The notes under the pieces: model-generated
Told to the model about the DNA's origin: nothing
Seen by the model: the letters and a program-made list of their open reading frames with translations, nothing else
The model's database searches: none
Source of the DNA: Agromyces soli
GTDB taxonomy: Bacteria; Actinomycetota; Actinomycetes; Actinomycetales; Microbacteriaceae
Direction of reading: 5' to 3'
Assembly (NCBI RefSeq): GCF_022811605.1
Contig: NZ_CP094533.1
Coordinates: 3,348,001 to 3,412,000, forward strand
Length of the DNA stretch: 64,000 nucleotides
Shown here: in pieces, positions 7,758 to 16,492 of the stretch
How positions within the stretch are numbered: position 1 is the stretch's first letter
Layout: each line of letters opens with the position of its first letter
Position numbers and translations under genes: made by a program

Positions 7758-8713
7758 AGCTCGAGCAGGTCGCGCACGAGCTGGTGCGGCGTCGTCTCGC
7801 ACGGACTGTGCCCGGTCCGGTACACGGCGTAGCGCGCGCCCAGCTCGCGGGCCGAGCGCTCGTGCAGCTCGAGCGGCCAGAGGTCGTGCGCCCCGACCGC
7901 CACGAGCTTCGGGACGGCGGATGCCGCGACCTCGCGCCGGAGGTCGGGGGTCGCCATCATGCACGCGATGAGATCGTCCACGCTGTCGCGGCGGGTGAGC
8001 CGGAACCGCTCGCGCACGAAGGCGAGACGCCCGGGCGGCACCCGGTTCAGATTGCTGCGGATGCCCCAGAGCATGAGCGCGGCGCCCTGCCTGGGCGTCG
8101 TGAAGCCGGAGATCGCGCCGATCCGCTTCACCCCGCGGAACGCCTGCCCGGGCTCCGGCGGACTCGACAGCAGCGCCAGGCTCGCGAAACGCTCGGGCGC
8201 CAGGGTGAGCGCCTCCTGCGCGATCGTGCCCGCGAAGCTGTAGCCGAGCACGTGCGCCGGCCCGCTCCCCGCGGCGAGCACCGCGAGGAGGTCGTTCAGG
8301 AAGAGCGTGCGCTCGTAGCGCGCGGCCGGTGGGTCGAGCCGCCAGGGCCCCGCTCCGGCGGACTCGTACTGCCCAGCGAGGTCGAAGGCCTCGACGCGGT
8401 AGCCGGCGTCCGCGAGCAGCGGCAGCATGAGGACGAAGTCCTCCTTCGAGCCGGTCGCACCGGGGACGAGGAGCACCCTCGGCCCGTCGGCCGGCCCCAT
8501 GGCGAGTCCGGCGAGCCGCCCGCTCGGCGCGTCGAACCAGCGGCGCTCGGCCCCGACCGGCAGCGAGCGCCAGTCGAAGTCGGGGATCGCGGCGTCGAGT
8601 TCGGCCGCGTGCGCCTGCCAGCCCGGGGGCGGTGGCGCGAGCACGCCCGCCGGCGTGCTCCGGAAGGCGGCATCCGTCGCCCGCTCCGCTTCATCGGGAC
8701 CGCGCTCAGTCAC
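7742..8713 (-). CDS. Alpha/beta hydrolase
   Basis: 323-residue alpha/beta hydrolase. The core begins with an RVLLVPGATGSKEDF oxyanion region, the nucleophile elbow is GYSFAG (Ser in G-x-S-x-G), and the C-terminal histidine is in YRTGHSPCETTP, as in family members acting on esters or aromatic ring-cleavage products. The first 90 residues are less conserved. GTG start chosen because TATCGT (8720-8725) lies exactly 6 nt upstream, the leaderless arrangement seen repeatedly in this window; the frame stays open further upstream but with non-hydrolase sequence. No substrate can be inferred. Confidence 0.83.
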   Translation of the reverse strand: MTERGPDEAERATDAAFRSTPAGVLAPPPPGWQAHAAELDAAIPDFDWRSLPVGAERRWFDAPSGRLAGLAMGPADGPRVLLVPGATGSKEDFVLMLPLLADAGYRVEAFDLAGQYESAGAGPWRLDPPAARYERTLFLNDLLAVLAAGSGPAHVLGYSFAGTIAQEALTLAPERFASLALLSSPPEPGQAFRGVKRIGAISGFTTPRQGAALMLWGIRSNLNRVPPGRLAFVRERFRLTRRDSVDDLIACMMATPDLRREVAASAVPKLVAVGAHDLWPLELHERSARELGARYAVYRTGHSPCETTPHQLVRDLLELYATA

Positions 8714-8849
8714 GCCCTCACGATAGCGCTGCGGCTGCTCGAATCGGCGGAACGGCGGCGCGACGCCGAGACTCAGCGACTCCTCGCCGAGCCATCGCCG
8801 AGAGCGAACACTGGGCGGCTTCAAAGCTGCGGCCCGTAGGCTGACGCCC

Positions 8850-9224
8850 ATGGCTACCGTCGCGCTCACCATGGACACCTTCGAGAAGACGATCCTCGAA
8901 GGCGGCACCGTCTTCGTCGACTTCTGGGCGTCCTGGTGCGGCCCCTGCCTGCAGTTCGCACCGAACTACGAGGCGGCCGCCGAGGCGAACCCCGACCTCG
9001 TCTTCGCGAAGGTCGACACCGAGGACCAGCAGCAGCTCGCCGCGGCGATGAACATCACCTCGATCCCCACGATCATGGCATTCAAGGACGGCATCGGCGT
9101 CTTCGCGCAGGCCGGGGCGCTCCCCCGCCCGGTGCTCGACGACCTCGTCTCGCAGGTTCGTGAGCTCGACATGGACCAGGTCCGCGAGCAGCTCGCGCGC
9201 GAGGAGGACGGTCAGGCCTCCTGA
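8850..9224 (+). CDS. Thioredoxin
   Basis: 124-residue single-domain thioredoxin: VFVDFWASWCGPC with the redox pair C30 and C33, the cis-proline segment TSIPTIMAF, and the expected beta-alpha-beta order. The C-terminal 20 residues (DMDQVREQLAREEDG) extend the usual fold as an acidic helix. No signal peptide, so it acts as a cytoplasmic disulfide reductant. TAGGCT at 8837-8842 is 7 nt before the ATG, consistent with a leaderless transcript. It is divergent from the alpha/beta hydrolase. Confidence 0.94.
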   Translation: MATVALTMDTFEKTILEGGTVFVDFWASWCGPCLQFAPNYEAAAEANPDLVFAKVDTEDQQQLAAAMNITSIPTIMAFKDGIGVFAQAGALPRPVLDDLVSQVRELDMDQVREQLAREEDGQAS

Positions 9225-9248
9225 CCCGAGCGCGCCGCGCGCCCGGAT

Positions 9249-9848
9249 TCAGACCGTCTCGTCGAGTCCGCTGAGGTCGAGCTCGACCTTGAACGGCCGC
9301 CCGTCGCCCACGATGCGCGCCGGCACCCGGACGTACTTGCCCTCGCCGCGCAGCGCGTCGAGCCGGTCGACGTAGCGGTCCTCCGCCGCCTGGCCGAGGT
9401 AGCCGGCGTGCCGGGGCCGCTGCCCGCCGACGAGCTGCACGCCCACCCGGTAGCGACGGGCCATCCACCGGCTCGCCCGCGGCACGAGGACCGCCGTCTG
9501 CTCGGGTCCGCCCTGCGTGCGCGCGATCTCGATGCCGGACTGCCGGTGGGCGGCGCCGTCGATGGGCACGACCGTGCGCACCTCGCGATCGGCCGACGGC
9601 GCCTCGACGAGGGTGAGGTCGTCGACGCCGAGCAGATTGCCCCACTGGTCGGGGTTCGCGCCGCGCTTCTCGCGACCGATCGAGATGACCAGGTACACGA
9701 GCGCGGCCGCGAGCAGCACGATGAGCGGCCAGAACAGCCACGGCTCCGCGCCCGGCCGCACGAAGCTCGTCGCGAGCAGCACGACGAAGAGCGCGAGATA
9801 GGGGAACGGCTCCCACAGGAGCAGGGGCTTGCGGCGGGGGGCTGGCAT
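9249..9848 (-). CDS. Hypothetical two-TM membrane protein
   Basis: 199-residue protein not recognised at family level. Two closely spaced hydrophobic helices (about residues 17-30 and 38-56) are followed by a soluble C-terminal domain of about 140 residues rich in beta-strand-like sequence with many arginines (for example LVPRASRWMARRYRVGVQLVGG). The arrangement suggests a hairpin-anchored protein with a cytoplasmic domain. A TACCGT box 7 nt before the ATG suggests a leaderless monocistronic mRNA. Confidence 0.75.
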   Translation of the reverse strand: MPAPRRKPLLLWEPFPYLALFVVLLATSFVRPGAEPWLFWPLIVLLAAALVYLVISIGREKRGANPDQWGNLLGVDDLTLVEAPSADREVRTVVPIDGAAHRQSGIEIARTQGGPEQTAVLVPRASRWMARRYRVGVQLVGGQRPRHAGYLGQAAEDRYVDRLDALRGEGKYVRVPARIVGDGRPFKVELDLSGLDETV

Positions 9849-9901
9849 GCCCTCAACGGTATCTGCTCGATCGCCGCCGACTCACGGCGGCTTCCCAGCG
9901 C

Positions 9902-10789
9902 TCAGCGCAGCTGGGGCAGCCGGGCCGCGACGTCCTCGAGCACCCGCTCGTCGCCGGCGTAGATGCCCGACTCGCGCGGCCAGTGCGCGACGAACTCGTC
10001 GAAGCCGAGCTCGCGCGCCCGCTCGACGGCGTCCTCGAACGCGGCGGCGCTCGAGAGCGAATAGCGGTCGCCCTCGTCGAGCGAGAGCACCCGCGCGACC
10101 GCGGCGACGTCGCGGCCCTGCTCGGCGCACGCCTCCGCGAAGCGCTCGGACAGCTCGCCGACGTGCCGCCACCACGCCTCCGCATCGAGCTCGGCGCGCC
10201 CCGTCGTGATCCAGCCGTCGGCGAGCCGTGCCGCCAACGCGAGGCCGCGCGGACCGTTCGCCGCGAGCTGGACCGGCAGCCGCGGCGACTGCGCCGGCGC
10301 ACCGACCATGCGGGCATGCTCCGCGGTGAACCAGTCCCCCGCGAACGAGACGCCGCCCGATCCGGGCTGCTCGAAGCGGAGCAGCCGATCGAGCGCCTCG
10401 ACGAACTCGACGTAGCGCTCGTGCCGCTGTCTCGGTGACAGGGCCTCCTGCCCGAGCACGTGCGCGTCGAAGCCCGTGCCGCCGGAGCCGAGCCCGGCGA
10501 CCACGCGTCCGCCCGCGATCTGGTCGAGGGTCGCGAGCTCCTTCGCGAACGGCACGGGGTGACGGAAGTTCGGGTTCGCGACGAAGGTGCCGAGCCGGAT
10601 CGTCGAGGTCGCCATCGCCGCCGCGGTGAGCGTCGGCACGGTCGCCTGCCAGGGTTCGTCGGCGAGGGATCGCCACGAGAGGTGGTCGTACGTCCAGGCG
10701 ACGTCGAAGCCGTACGCCTCCGCCGCCTGCCACCGGCGGGCGGCCTCCGGCCACGGGAACTGGGGAAGGATGACGATGCCGAAGCGCAT
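9902..10789 (-). CDS. LLM class flavin-dependent oxidoreductase
   Basis: 295-residue luciferase-like (F420- or FMN-dependent) oxidoreductase: RFGIVILPQFPW start, DVAWTYDHLSWR, TSTIRLGTFVANPNFRHPVPFAKELATLD, GRVVAGLGSGG phosphate-binding loop, and LPVQLAANGPRGLALAARLADGW toward the C-terminus. This pattern is the actinobacterial F420-type branch more than bacterial luciferase, so F420 is a reasonable cofactor guess but is inference. TAGGCT lies 6 nt before the ATG (leaderless). The gene is downstream of and co-oriented with an EamA transporter. Confidence 0.88.
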   Translation of the reverse strand: MRFGIVILPQFPWPEAARRWQAAEAYGFDVAWTYDHLSWRSLADEPWQATVPTLTAAAMATSTIRLGTFVANPNFRHPVPFAKELATLDQIAGGRVVAGLGSGGTGFDAHVLGQEALSPRQRHERYVEFVEALDRLLRFEQPGSGGVSFAGDWFTAEHARMVGAPAQSPRLPVQLAANGPRGLALAARLADGWITTGRAELDAEAWWRHVGELSERFAEACAEQGRDVAAVARVLSLDEGDRYSLSSAAAFEDAVERARELGFDEFVAHWPRESGIYAGDERVLEDVAARLPQLR

Positions 10790-10798
10790 GGGGCGAGC

Positions 10799-11836
10799 CT
10801 AGGCCCCGCGTTCCTCGCCCGCACCCGGCGGGAGCGGCAGCGCGGCGGTGACCGGGATCGGCTCGGCGCCGAGCTCGACGGCGGGCGCGGATGCCTCGCC
10901 GCCCCCTCCACCGGCGGTGCCGCCGGGCACGGCCGGCCGGCGTTCGAGCTTGACGCAGACGATGCCGGCCAGGATGAGCGCCCCGCCGAGGATCTGCAGG
11001 CCGCTCAGCACCTCGCCGAGCAGCACCCAGCCGGCGATGCCCGCGAAGACCACCTCGGACAACCCGAGGAAGGCCGCGAGCCGGGAACCGAGCCGGCCGA
11101 TCGCGGCGAGCCCGGCGCTGTACGCGAAGGCGGTGGAGAGCACGCCCACGGCGATCAGGGGCACGAACCACGGCGCCTCGGCGCCGAGGAACGCGACGTC
11201 GTCGAAGACGAAACGCATCGGCAGCAGCCCCGTGAGCCCGAGGAGCGCGAGCGCGACGGCCCCGACGACGAAGCCGGCGGCGATGAGCGCGAGCGGCGGC
11301 AGCTGGGAGGCCGAGGACTCGCCGACGAGGTAGTAGACGCAGACCCCCAGCATCGCGAGCGCGGCGAAGGCGAGCCCCAGCGGGTCGAGCCGGCCGCCAC
11401 CCGGGCCGATGACGAGCACGAGGCCCGCGAGCGCGAGCACCGAGCCCGCGAGCACGATGCGCTGCGGCATCCGCCGGGAGCGCGCCCAGGCGAGCAGCAC
11501 GAGCGCGATCGGCGCGAGGTACTCGATGAGAAGCGTGAGCGAGACCGGGATGCGCTCCAGCGAGGCGTAAAAGAAGAACTGCACGCCGGCGACGGCGATG
11601 AGGCCGAACAGCAGCACGGTCCAGCGCGCCCGCCAGAGCGGGCGGAGGTCGCCGCGGAGGGCGAGGACGCCGGGGACGGCGAGGATGACGGCGGCGATCG
11701 AGATACGGGCGAGCACCGCCGCGCCGGGGCTCCAGCCGTTCTCCAGCAGCGGTTTCACGAACACGCCGCCCACGCCGAAGGCGAGCCCCGCCGCCACCCC
11801 GAGGGCGATCCCCGTCACGCCGCGCGATCCGCGCAC
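10799..11836 (-). CDS. EamA/DMT superfamily transporter
   Basis: 345-residue membrane protein with ten predicted hydrophobic helices in two EamA repeats: first half GIALGVAAGLAFGVGGVFVKPLL, with GVQFFFYASLERIPVSLTLLIEYLAPI; second half WFVPLIAVGVLSTAFAYSAG and LSEVVFAGIAGWVLLGE. Typical of metabolite or amino acid exporters of the RhaT/EamA type; substrate unknown. GTG at 11836 is chosen because GAGGAGG precedes it by 5 nt; the upstream in-frame GTG at 11872 adds only non-family residues. The C-terminal 40 residues are a Gly/Ala/Pro-rich soluble tail. Confidence 0.87.
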   Translation of the reverse strand: MRGSRGVTGIALGVAAGLAFGVGGVFVKPLLENGWSPGAAVLARISIAAVILAVPGVLALRGDLRPLWRARWTVLLFGLIAVAGVQFFFYASLERIPVSLTLLIEYLAPIALVLLAWARSRRMPQRIVLAGSVLALAGLVLVIGPGGGRLDPLGLAFAALAMLGVCVYYLVGESSASQLPPLALIAAGFVVGAVALALLGLTGLLPMRFVFDDVAFLGAEAPWFVPLIAVGVLSTAFAYSAGLAAIGRLGSRLAAFLGLSEVVFAGIAGWVLLGEVLSGLQILGGALILAGIVCVKLERRPAVPGGTAGGGGGEASAPAVELGAEPIPVTAALPLPPGAGEERGA

Positions 11837-11930
11837 GAGCCCTCCTCGACTCCGATGCCGAAACGTCCACACGTCATGGGTGAACGTCGTTATGCTCGTG
11901 ACAGTACGGCACGCCGAAGTCAGGAGTCAA

Positions 11931-12473
11931 ATGATTTTCACCAATGACACGATCGACGCCCTGCACTTCGCCGCCGCCCTGGTGAACACGGTGCCCGAGG
12001 CGAGCGCCTCCGGCACCGACGAGCTCGGCGACCCCGCCGCCCTCGTCGCGATCCTGGATCGCTGGTGGTACTCGGGACGACGCGACGGCGACGCCCGGGA
12101 ACTCGCCGAGGTGGCCGCCGCGCGGGCGCGGCTGCGCGCACTGTGGTCGCGCGACCGCGACGACGCGGTCGACGAGGTGAACGCGATCCTCACCGAGTCG
12201 AACGCGGTCCCCCGGCTCGTGCGGCACGACGCGCTCGACTGGCACATCCACGCGACCTCGGCCGAGGCCCCGCTCGCCGAGCGCATCCTCGTCGAGGTCG
12301 CCATGGCCCTCGTCGACGTCGTGCGCGCCGATCAGCTCGAGCGGCTCCGCAGCTGCGACGCCGACGACTGCGATGCCGCCTACCTCGACCTCTCGAAGAA
12401 CGGCTCACGCCGCTTCTGCTCGACCCGCTGCGGCAACCGCATGGCCGTGCGCGCCTACCGCGCCCGGGCATGA
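11931..12473 (+). CDS. CGNR zinc finger / ABATE domain protein
   Basis: 180-residue protein with an N-terminal ABATE-like helical domain (DALHFAAALVNT; later ALWSRDRDDAVDEVNAIL) and a C-terminal CGNR zinc finger: C-x4-C in LRSCDADDCDAAYLDLS, then FCSTRCGNRMAVRAYR. Such proteins are putative stress-responsive transcription regulators, common in actinobacteria and often encoded next to EamA-type exporters, as here. AGGAG is 5 nt before the ATG; a TATGCT box at 11891-11896 may be its -10. Confidence 0.88.
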   Translation: MIFTNDTIDALHFAAALVNTVPEASASGTDELGDPAALVAILDRWWYSGRRDGDARELAEVAAARARLRALWSRDRDDAVDEVNAILTESNAVPRLVRHDALDWHIHATSAEAPLAERILVEVAMALVDVVRADQLERLRSCDADDCDAAYLDLSKNGSRRFCSTRCGNRMAVRAYRARA

Positions 12474-12519
12474 CGAAGGCCCCCGGCCTTGCTCCGAGGA
12501 GCAGGTGCGGGGGCCTTCG
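12474..12519. terminator. GC-rich terminator hairpin
   Basis: CGAAGGCCCCCG at 12474-12485 pairs perfectly with CGGGGGCCTTCG at 12508-12519 across a 22-nt loop that itself contains a small CTCC/GGAG stem. It begins immediately after the CGNR stop codon and faces the end of rpsO, so it may serve both converging transcripts. No T tract. Confidence 0.7.
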
Positions 12520-12590
12520 CAAGAAGTTCGCGGCTCATCGAGAGCCATGCCGGACTTCGGCGCGCCGCACGAGGGCGGCGCCGGCGGCAC

Positions 12591-12860
12591 TTAGCGGCGC
12601 AGCCCGAGACGCTCGATGAGCGCACGGTAGCGCTCGATGTCGACGTCGGCGAGGTAGCCGAGCAGACGACGGCGCTGACCGACGAGGAGCAGCAGACCAC
12701 GACGCGAGTGGTGGTCGTGCTTGTGCTCCTTCAGGTGCTCGGTGAGGTCCTTGATGCGCTTGGTGAGGATCGCGATCTGGACCTCGGGGGATCCAGTGTC
12801 ACCGGGGTGCGTCGCGTACTCTTCGATGATCGCCTTCTTGGTCTCTGAATCCAGTGCCAT
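12591..12860 (-). CDS. rpsO: 30S ribosomal protein S15
   Basis: 89 residues, the exact family length. [16 protein letters not shown] start, the [16 protein letters not shown] rRNA-binding region, and the conserved [25 protein letters not shown] core are present. S15 binds 16S rRNA helices 20-22 and organises the platform of the small subunit. An AAAGGGGAT ribosome site precedes the ATG. The leader of about 90 nt can fold a GCCCAGGC/GCCCCGGGC stem and may hold an S15 autoregulatory site; a possible -10 (TAAGCT) lies at 12950-12955 on the minus strand. Confidence 0.97.
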   Translation of the reverse strand: MALDSETKKAIIEEYATHPGDTGSPEVQIAILTKRIKDLTEHLKEHKHDHHSRRGLLLLVGQRRRLLGYLADVDIERYRALIERLGLRR

Positions 12861-12993
12861 AGAGGGATCCCCTTTCTTCTCGTTGCGCGCTGCCCGGGGC
12901 CTGATGCCTGGGCTCTCTTCATGCGCGGCCGGTGGACGGCAACCGAACTAGCTTAGCAGAGCGCGAGGGCCCGACTTGCCTCAGACTGGAGCC

Positions 12994-13365
12994 ATGGTGT
13001 TCGCGATCAAGCGCGTCTACGAGGCGGCCTCCGCCGACGACGGATTCCGAGTGCTCGTCGACCGGCTCTGGCCGCGCGGGGTGAGCCGGGAGCGGGCCGA
13101 ACTCGACCGCTGGGACAAGGAGGTCGCCCCCTCCCCCGAGCTGCGCACGGCGTGGCATCACCAGCTCGAGGACTTCGCGCACTTCGCCGCGCAGTACCGG
13201 CATGAGCTCGACGCGGGCACGGCCGGTGCCGAGCTCCTCGAGCTCGGCCGGGAGCATCCGCGGGTCACGCTCCTCTTCGGCGCCCGCGACGAGCGGGTGA
13301 ACCACGCGGCGGTACTGCTCGACTGGCTCGCCGCGCACGGCGCCGAGGTCGAGCAGCCGGCCTGA
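12994..13365 (+). CDS. DUF488 family protein
   Basis: 123-residue DUF488/YeaO-like protein: FAIKRVYEAASADDGFRVLVDRLWPRG at the N-terminus, SRERAELDRWDKEVAPS, then a second half with the VTLLFGARDERVNHAAVLL segment. The family is widespread and of unknown biochemical function. ATG chosen because CAGACT (12982-12987) is 6 nt upstream, consistent with leaderless transcription; a TTG 18 nt further upstream is in frame but unsupported. Confidence 0.88.
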   Translation: MVFAIKRVYEAASADDGFRVLVDRLWPRGVSRERAELDRWDKEVAPSPELRTAWHHQLEDFAHFAAQYRHELDAGTAGAELLELGREHPRVTLLFGARDERVNHAAVLLDWLAAHGAEVEQPA

Positions 13366-13411
13366 GCCGGGAGGCTCGCCCGACTCGACGCGTCGACTCG
13401 GGCGTCTCGGC

Positions 13412-14443
13412 TCAAGCGTGCGACTCGGCGAGCGTGAGGCCGGGCTGCGGCTGCTTCCGGAACTGCCCCGTCACGGCGAGCAGCACGATGATCGCCGCGA
13501 AGAGGATCCAGCCGGGCCAGCCGAGCATCGACCCCCACGGATCGGCCGGGAGGTCGCTCGCGTCGACGAAGATCAGGAACTGGGAGCCGGCGGTATTGAG
13601 CGCCGCGTGCGCGATCACCGCGGGCCACACGGAGGCGCTGCGCAGGCGCAGCCAGCCGATCACCGTGCCGACGAGCACGCAGAAGACGATCATGCAGAGG
13701 ACGCCGAGCACGTCGGTGCGGCCGTAGTTGTAGCCGAGCAGCACGACCGGCGCGTGCCAGAGCCCCCAGATCACGCCGCTCGCGAGGAGCGCCGCCCAGG
13801 TGCCGAGCGGGCGCAGCGCGGGCAGCAGCCAGCCGCGCCAGCCGAGCTCCTCGCCGAAGGTCGCCCCGCAGTTGACGAGGGTGACGATCGGCAGCATCAG
13901 GAGGGTGATCGTCACGACGGTCGCGGGATCCGCGCCCTGCCCGCCGCTCGCGGCGAGCGCCGCGGCGACGCCGCTGACGCCGCTCAGGTCGAGCCGGATG
14001 AGCCCCATCGTGTCGCCGAGGAGGAGCGCGGCGAACGGGATGACGGTGAAGCCGACCGCGCCGAGCGCGATGAGAAGCCAGGTCCGCCCCGCGGGCCGCA
14101 GCGGCCAGAGCCCGAGCCAGCGCGGCACGCTCGGCGCGCGCCGCACCCAGAACGCCACGACGAGGGCGGCGACCGTCGGGGTGAACATCATCGCGAGGGT
14201 CAGCGGGCCGAACCACGGGCTCGCGAGGCCCTCGCCCGAGAGCCAGACCGGCAGCTCGACGAGCCAGGCGCCGCCGAGCGCGATGACGAGGAAGACGATC
14301 ACCGCCCGCCACGGCACCGACGTCGGCAGCACCGGCCCGCGCTCGGAGTTCTTCGCCCGCTGACGGTCGGCGGCGCTCGCGGCGCCCGCCCCGGCCGGGC
14401 CCGGCACCGTGGTGGTGGTCTCGGAATCGCTCATGGATCCCAT
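13412..14443 (-). CDS. CPBP family intramembrane metalloprotease
   Basis: 343 residues: a 45-residue hydrophilic N-terminus (Thr/Ala-rich) followed by about eight membrane helices. The CAAX protease/Abi (CPBP) motifs are complete: GEELGWRGWLLP (EExxxR), IWGLWHAPV (catalytic His), and VIAHAALNTAG (HxxxN). Such enzymes act as type II CAAX-like endopeptidases, or in bacteria for bacteriocin self-immunity and other intramembrane cleavage; the substrate here is unknown. A second ATG at 14434 is an equally possible start. It is followed on the same strand by nothing closely spaced, and preceded by a CPBP-like paralogue. Confidence 0.88.
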   Translation of the reverse strand: MGSMSDSETTTTVPGPAGAGAASAADRQRAKNSERGPVLPTSVPWRAVIVFLVIALGGAWLVELPVWLSGEGLASPWFGPLTLAMMFTPTVAALVVAFWVRRAPSVPRWLGLWPLRPAGRTWLLIALGAVGFTVIPFAALLLGDTMGLIRLDLSGVSGVAAALAASGGQGADPATVVTITLLMLPIVTLVNCGATFGEELGWRGWLLPALRPLGTWAALLASGVIWGLWHAPVVLLGYNYGRTDVLGVLCMIVFCVLVGTVIGWLRLRSASVWPAVIAHAALNTAGSQFLIFVDASDLPADPWGSMLGWPGWILFAAIIVLLAVTGQFRKQPQPGLTLAESHA

Positions 14444-14462
14444 CGAAGCGGAGCCGGCGGAG

Positions 14463-14483
14463 GCCGCACCTCCCCCGTGCGGC
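14463..14483 (-). terminator. Hairpin between two CPBP-type genes
   Basis: GCCGCAC at 14463-14469 pairs with GTGCGGC at 14477-14483 around a 7-nt C-rich loop. It is located after the stop of the upstream CPBP-like gene and before the CPBP protease start, so it may end the former transcript. Short stem, no T tract. Confidence 0.4.
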
Positions 14484-14510
14484 GGAATCCCCTCCCCCGC
14501 CCGTGGGAGC

Positions 14511-15344
14511 TCAGGGCGCGAGCAGGAAGATCGCGGGCCATCCGTTGTGCGCGTACACGATGACCGCGAAGACCACCGCGTCGAACAGCAGGTGCACGGT
14601 CAGCACGTAGGTGAGCGACTTCGTGAGGGTGAAGGTCCAGCCCTGGACGAGGGCGAACGGGATGGTGAGCAGCGGCCCCCACGACTGGTAGCCGAGCTCC
14701 CAGAGGAAGGAGACGAACACCGTCGCCTGCAGCAGGTTCGCCTGCCAGACCGGGAAGTGCCGGCGGAGCAGCGTGAACACCGTGCAGATGAAGAACAGCT
14801 CGTCCCAGGTGCCGACGGCGTTCACGCCGACGAAGAGGCGGGCGATCTCGTCGGGCGCGACCACGGTCGGCCAGTTCGTGTAGACCCCGGAGGTGATGAA
14901 GTAGAACGGCAGGATGAGCCATCCCGCCACGACGACCGCGGCGAGGTAGCCCCACTGCGCGAGCGTCCAGCGCCGCCCCGTGCGCCACGGGAATCGGATC
15001 ACCTTTTCGCGGTAGAGGAATCGCGAGACCAGGTACGGCACAGCGACGGCGAGCCCGAGCACGATCGCGAAGCGGACCATCCCCTCGTTCGAGAGGTCGG
15101 CCTTCAGCGAGACGGTGGAGATGATCAGCTGGCCGAGCGCGATGAGCGCGAGATCGGCGGCGAGCCGCTCGGTGCGGCCGCTGCGGTCGCAGAGCCAGGC
15201 GCCGACGAGGCCTGCGGCGAGCAGCGCGTAGCCCGGCCAGACGAGCTGCACGCCGAACAGCAGCACCGCCGCACCGCAGACCGCGGCGGCGGGGAGCAGA
15301 CCGATCGCATGGCGGCGGAGCTCGCCCGTCGGAAGCGTTGGCAC
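14511..15344 (-). CDS. CPBP-like membrane protein with altered active-site motifs
   Basis: 277-residue polytopic protein with about eight hydrophobic helices. Its layout resembles CPBP proteases, but the first motif reads GTWDELFFICTVFTLLRR: the acidic pair is DE and the usual FRG arginine is replaced by FIC. A later VHLLFDAVVFAV corresponds to the HxxxN/D motif and FVSFLWELGYQSWG to the middle segment. It may be a diverged or inactive CPBP homologue; annotation as protease should be cautious. GTG start with TAGGGT 6 nt before it (leaderless). Confidence 0.75.
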   Translation of the reverse strand: MPTLPTGELRRHAIGLLPAAAVCGAAVLLFGVQLVWPGYALLAAGLVGAWLCDRSGRTERLAADLALIALGQLIISTVSLKADLSNEGMVRFAIVLGLAVAVPYLVSRFLYREKVIRFPWRTGRRWTLAQWGYLAAVVVAGWLILPFYFITSGVYTNWPTVVAPDEIARLFVGVNAVGTWDELFFICTVFTLLRRHFPVWQANLLQATVFVSFLWELGYQSWGPLLTIPFALVQGWTFTLTKSLTYVLTVHLLFDAVVFAVIVYAHNGWPAIFLLAP

Positions 15345-15395
15345 CTTCCCACCCTAAGGGTGGCCGCTGTCGGCGGTCGGTGGCAGCATCGAGGC

Positions 15396-16481
15396 ATGCC
15401 GGAGATCGTCCCGCCCTACCTGCTCGATCGCATCGCCGAGTCCGCCGGGCCGCGCTTCCCGCTCGCCGCGGAGGCCGCCCGGCGCGCACTGCTGCGGCCC
15501 CCGTCGCCCCGGCTCGGCCCGGGCCCGCTGCCCGAGCTGCCGAGCGTGCTGCCCGACGCGCCCTCCACGCCGGTGCGCCGCATCTCCGACGCCGAAGGCC
15601 TCGAGAAGCTGCCCGGCCGGCTCGTCCGGCGCGAGGGCGAACCCGCCACCGGCGACGACGCCGTCGACGAGGCGTACAACGGCCTCGGCGACACCCACCG
15701 GCTGTTCGAGCGGGTGTTCGGGCGCGACTCGATCGACGGCGCCGGCATGCCCCTCGAGGCCACCGTGCACTTCGGCGACCGCTACGACAACGCGTTCTGG
15801 GACGGCGAGCGCATGGTGTTCGGCGACGGCGACGGCGAGGTGTTCCAGGGGTTCACCGGCTCGCTCAGCGTCATCGGGCACGAACTCGCGCACGGCGTCA
15901 CCGAGCACACCGCCAGGCTCCGCTACGAGGGCCAATCGGGCGCGCTCAACGAGCACGTCTCCGACGCGTTCGGCGCCCTCGTCGAGCAGTACGCCCTCGG
16001 CCAGGACGCCGAGGCCGCGAACTGGCTCATCGGCGAAGGGATCTTCACGCCCGAGGTCGAGGGGCGGGCGCTGCGCTCCATGCTCGAACCCGGCACCGCC
16101 TACGACGACGACGTGCTCGGCCGCGACCCACAGCCGGGGCACCTCCGCGACTACGTCGAGACGAGCGACGACCACGGCGGGGTGCACCTGAACTCCGGCA
16201 TCCCCAACCGGGCGTTCGCCCTCGCGGCGCGCGAGCTCGGCGGCTTCGCCTGGGAGCACGTGGGCCGCATCTGGTACGACGCGCTCGTGTCGGACCGGCT
16301 CCGCGAAGACGAGACCTTCGCCGGCTTCGCCGCCGAGACGGTGCGCGCCGCCGGCGAGCGCTTCGGCGCCGAATCCCGCGAACGGCAGGCGGTGCTCCGC
16401 GGCTGGCAGGCGGTGGGCGTCGAGCCCGAGGCGAGTGACGATGCCGGGGCCGACGGCCCGGCGTCCCGTCCGGCGGAGTAG
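15396..16481 (+). CDS. M4 family (thermolysin-like) metallopeptidase
   Basis: 361-residue zinc metallopeptidase without a classical signal peptide, as in protealysin-type M4 enzymes. A propeptide-like N-terminus (residues 1-60) precedes the catalytic domain: HELAH with zinc ligands H162 and H166, catalytic E163, third ligand E186 in GALNEHVSDAFG, and the GGVHLNSGIPNRAF segment holding the transition-state histidine. The next gene encodes an emfourin-like inhibitor 11 nt downstream, exactly the protealysin/emfourin operon arrangement. Its physiological target is unknown; homologues act on extracellular or intercellular proteins. Confidence 0.93.
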   Translation: MPEIVPPYLLDRIAESAGPRFPLAAEAARRALLRPPSPRLGPGPLPELPSVLPDAPSTPVRRISDAEGLEKLPGRLVRREGEPATGDDAVDEAYNGLGDTHRLFERVFGRDSIDGAGMPLEATVHFGDRYDNAFWDGERMVFGDGDGEVFQGFTGSLSVIGHELAHGVTEHTARLRYEGQSGALNEHVSDAFGALVEQYALGQDAEAANWLIGEGIFTPEVEGRALRSMLEPGTAYDDDVLGRDPQPGHLRDYVETSDDHGGVHLNSGIPNRAFALAARELGGFAWEHVGRIWYDALVSDRLREDETFAGFAAETVRAAGERFGAESRERQAVLRGWQAVGVEPEASDDAGADGPASRPAE

Positions 16482-16492
16482 CATCTGGCGCG

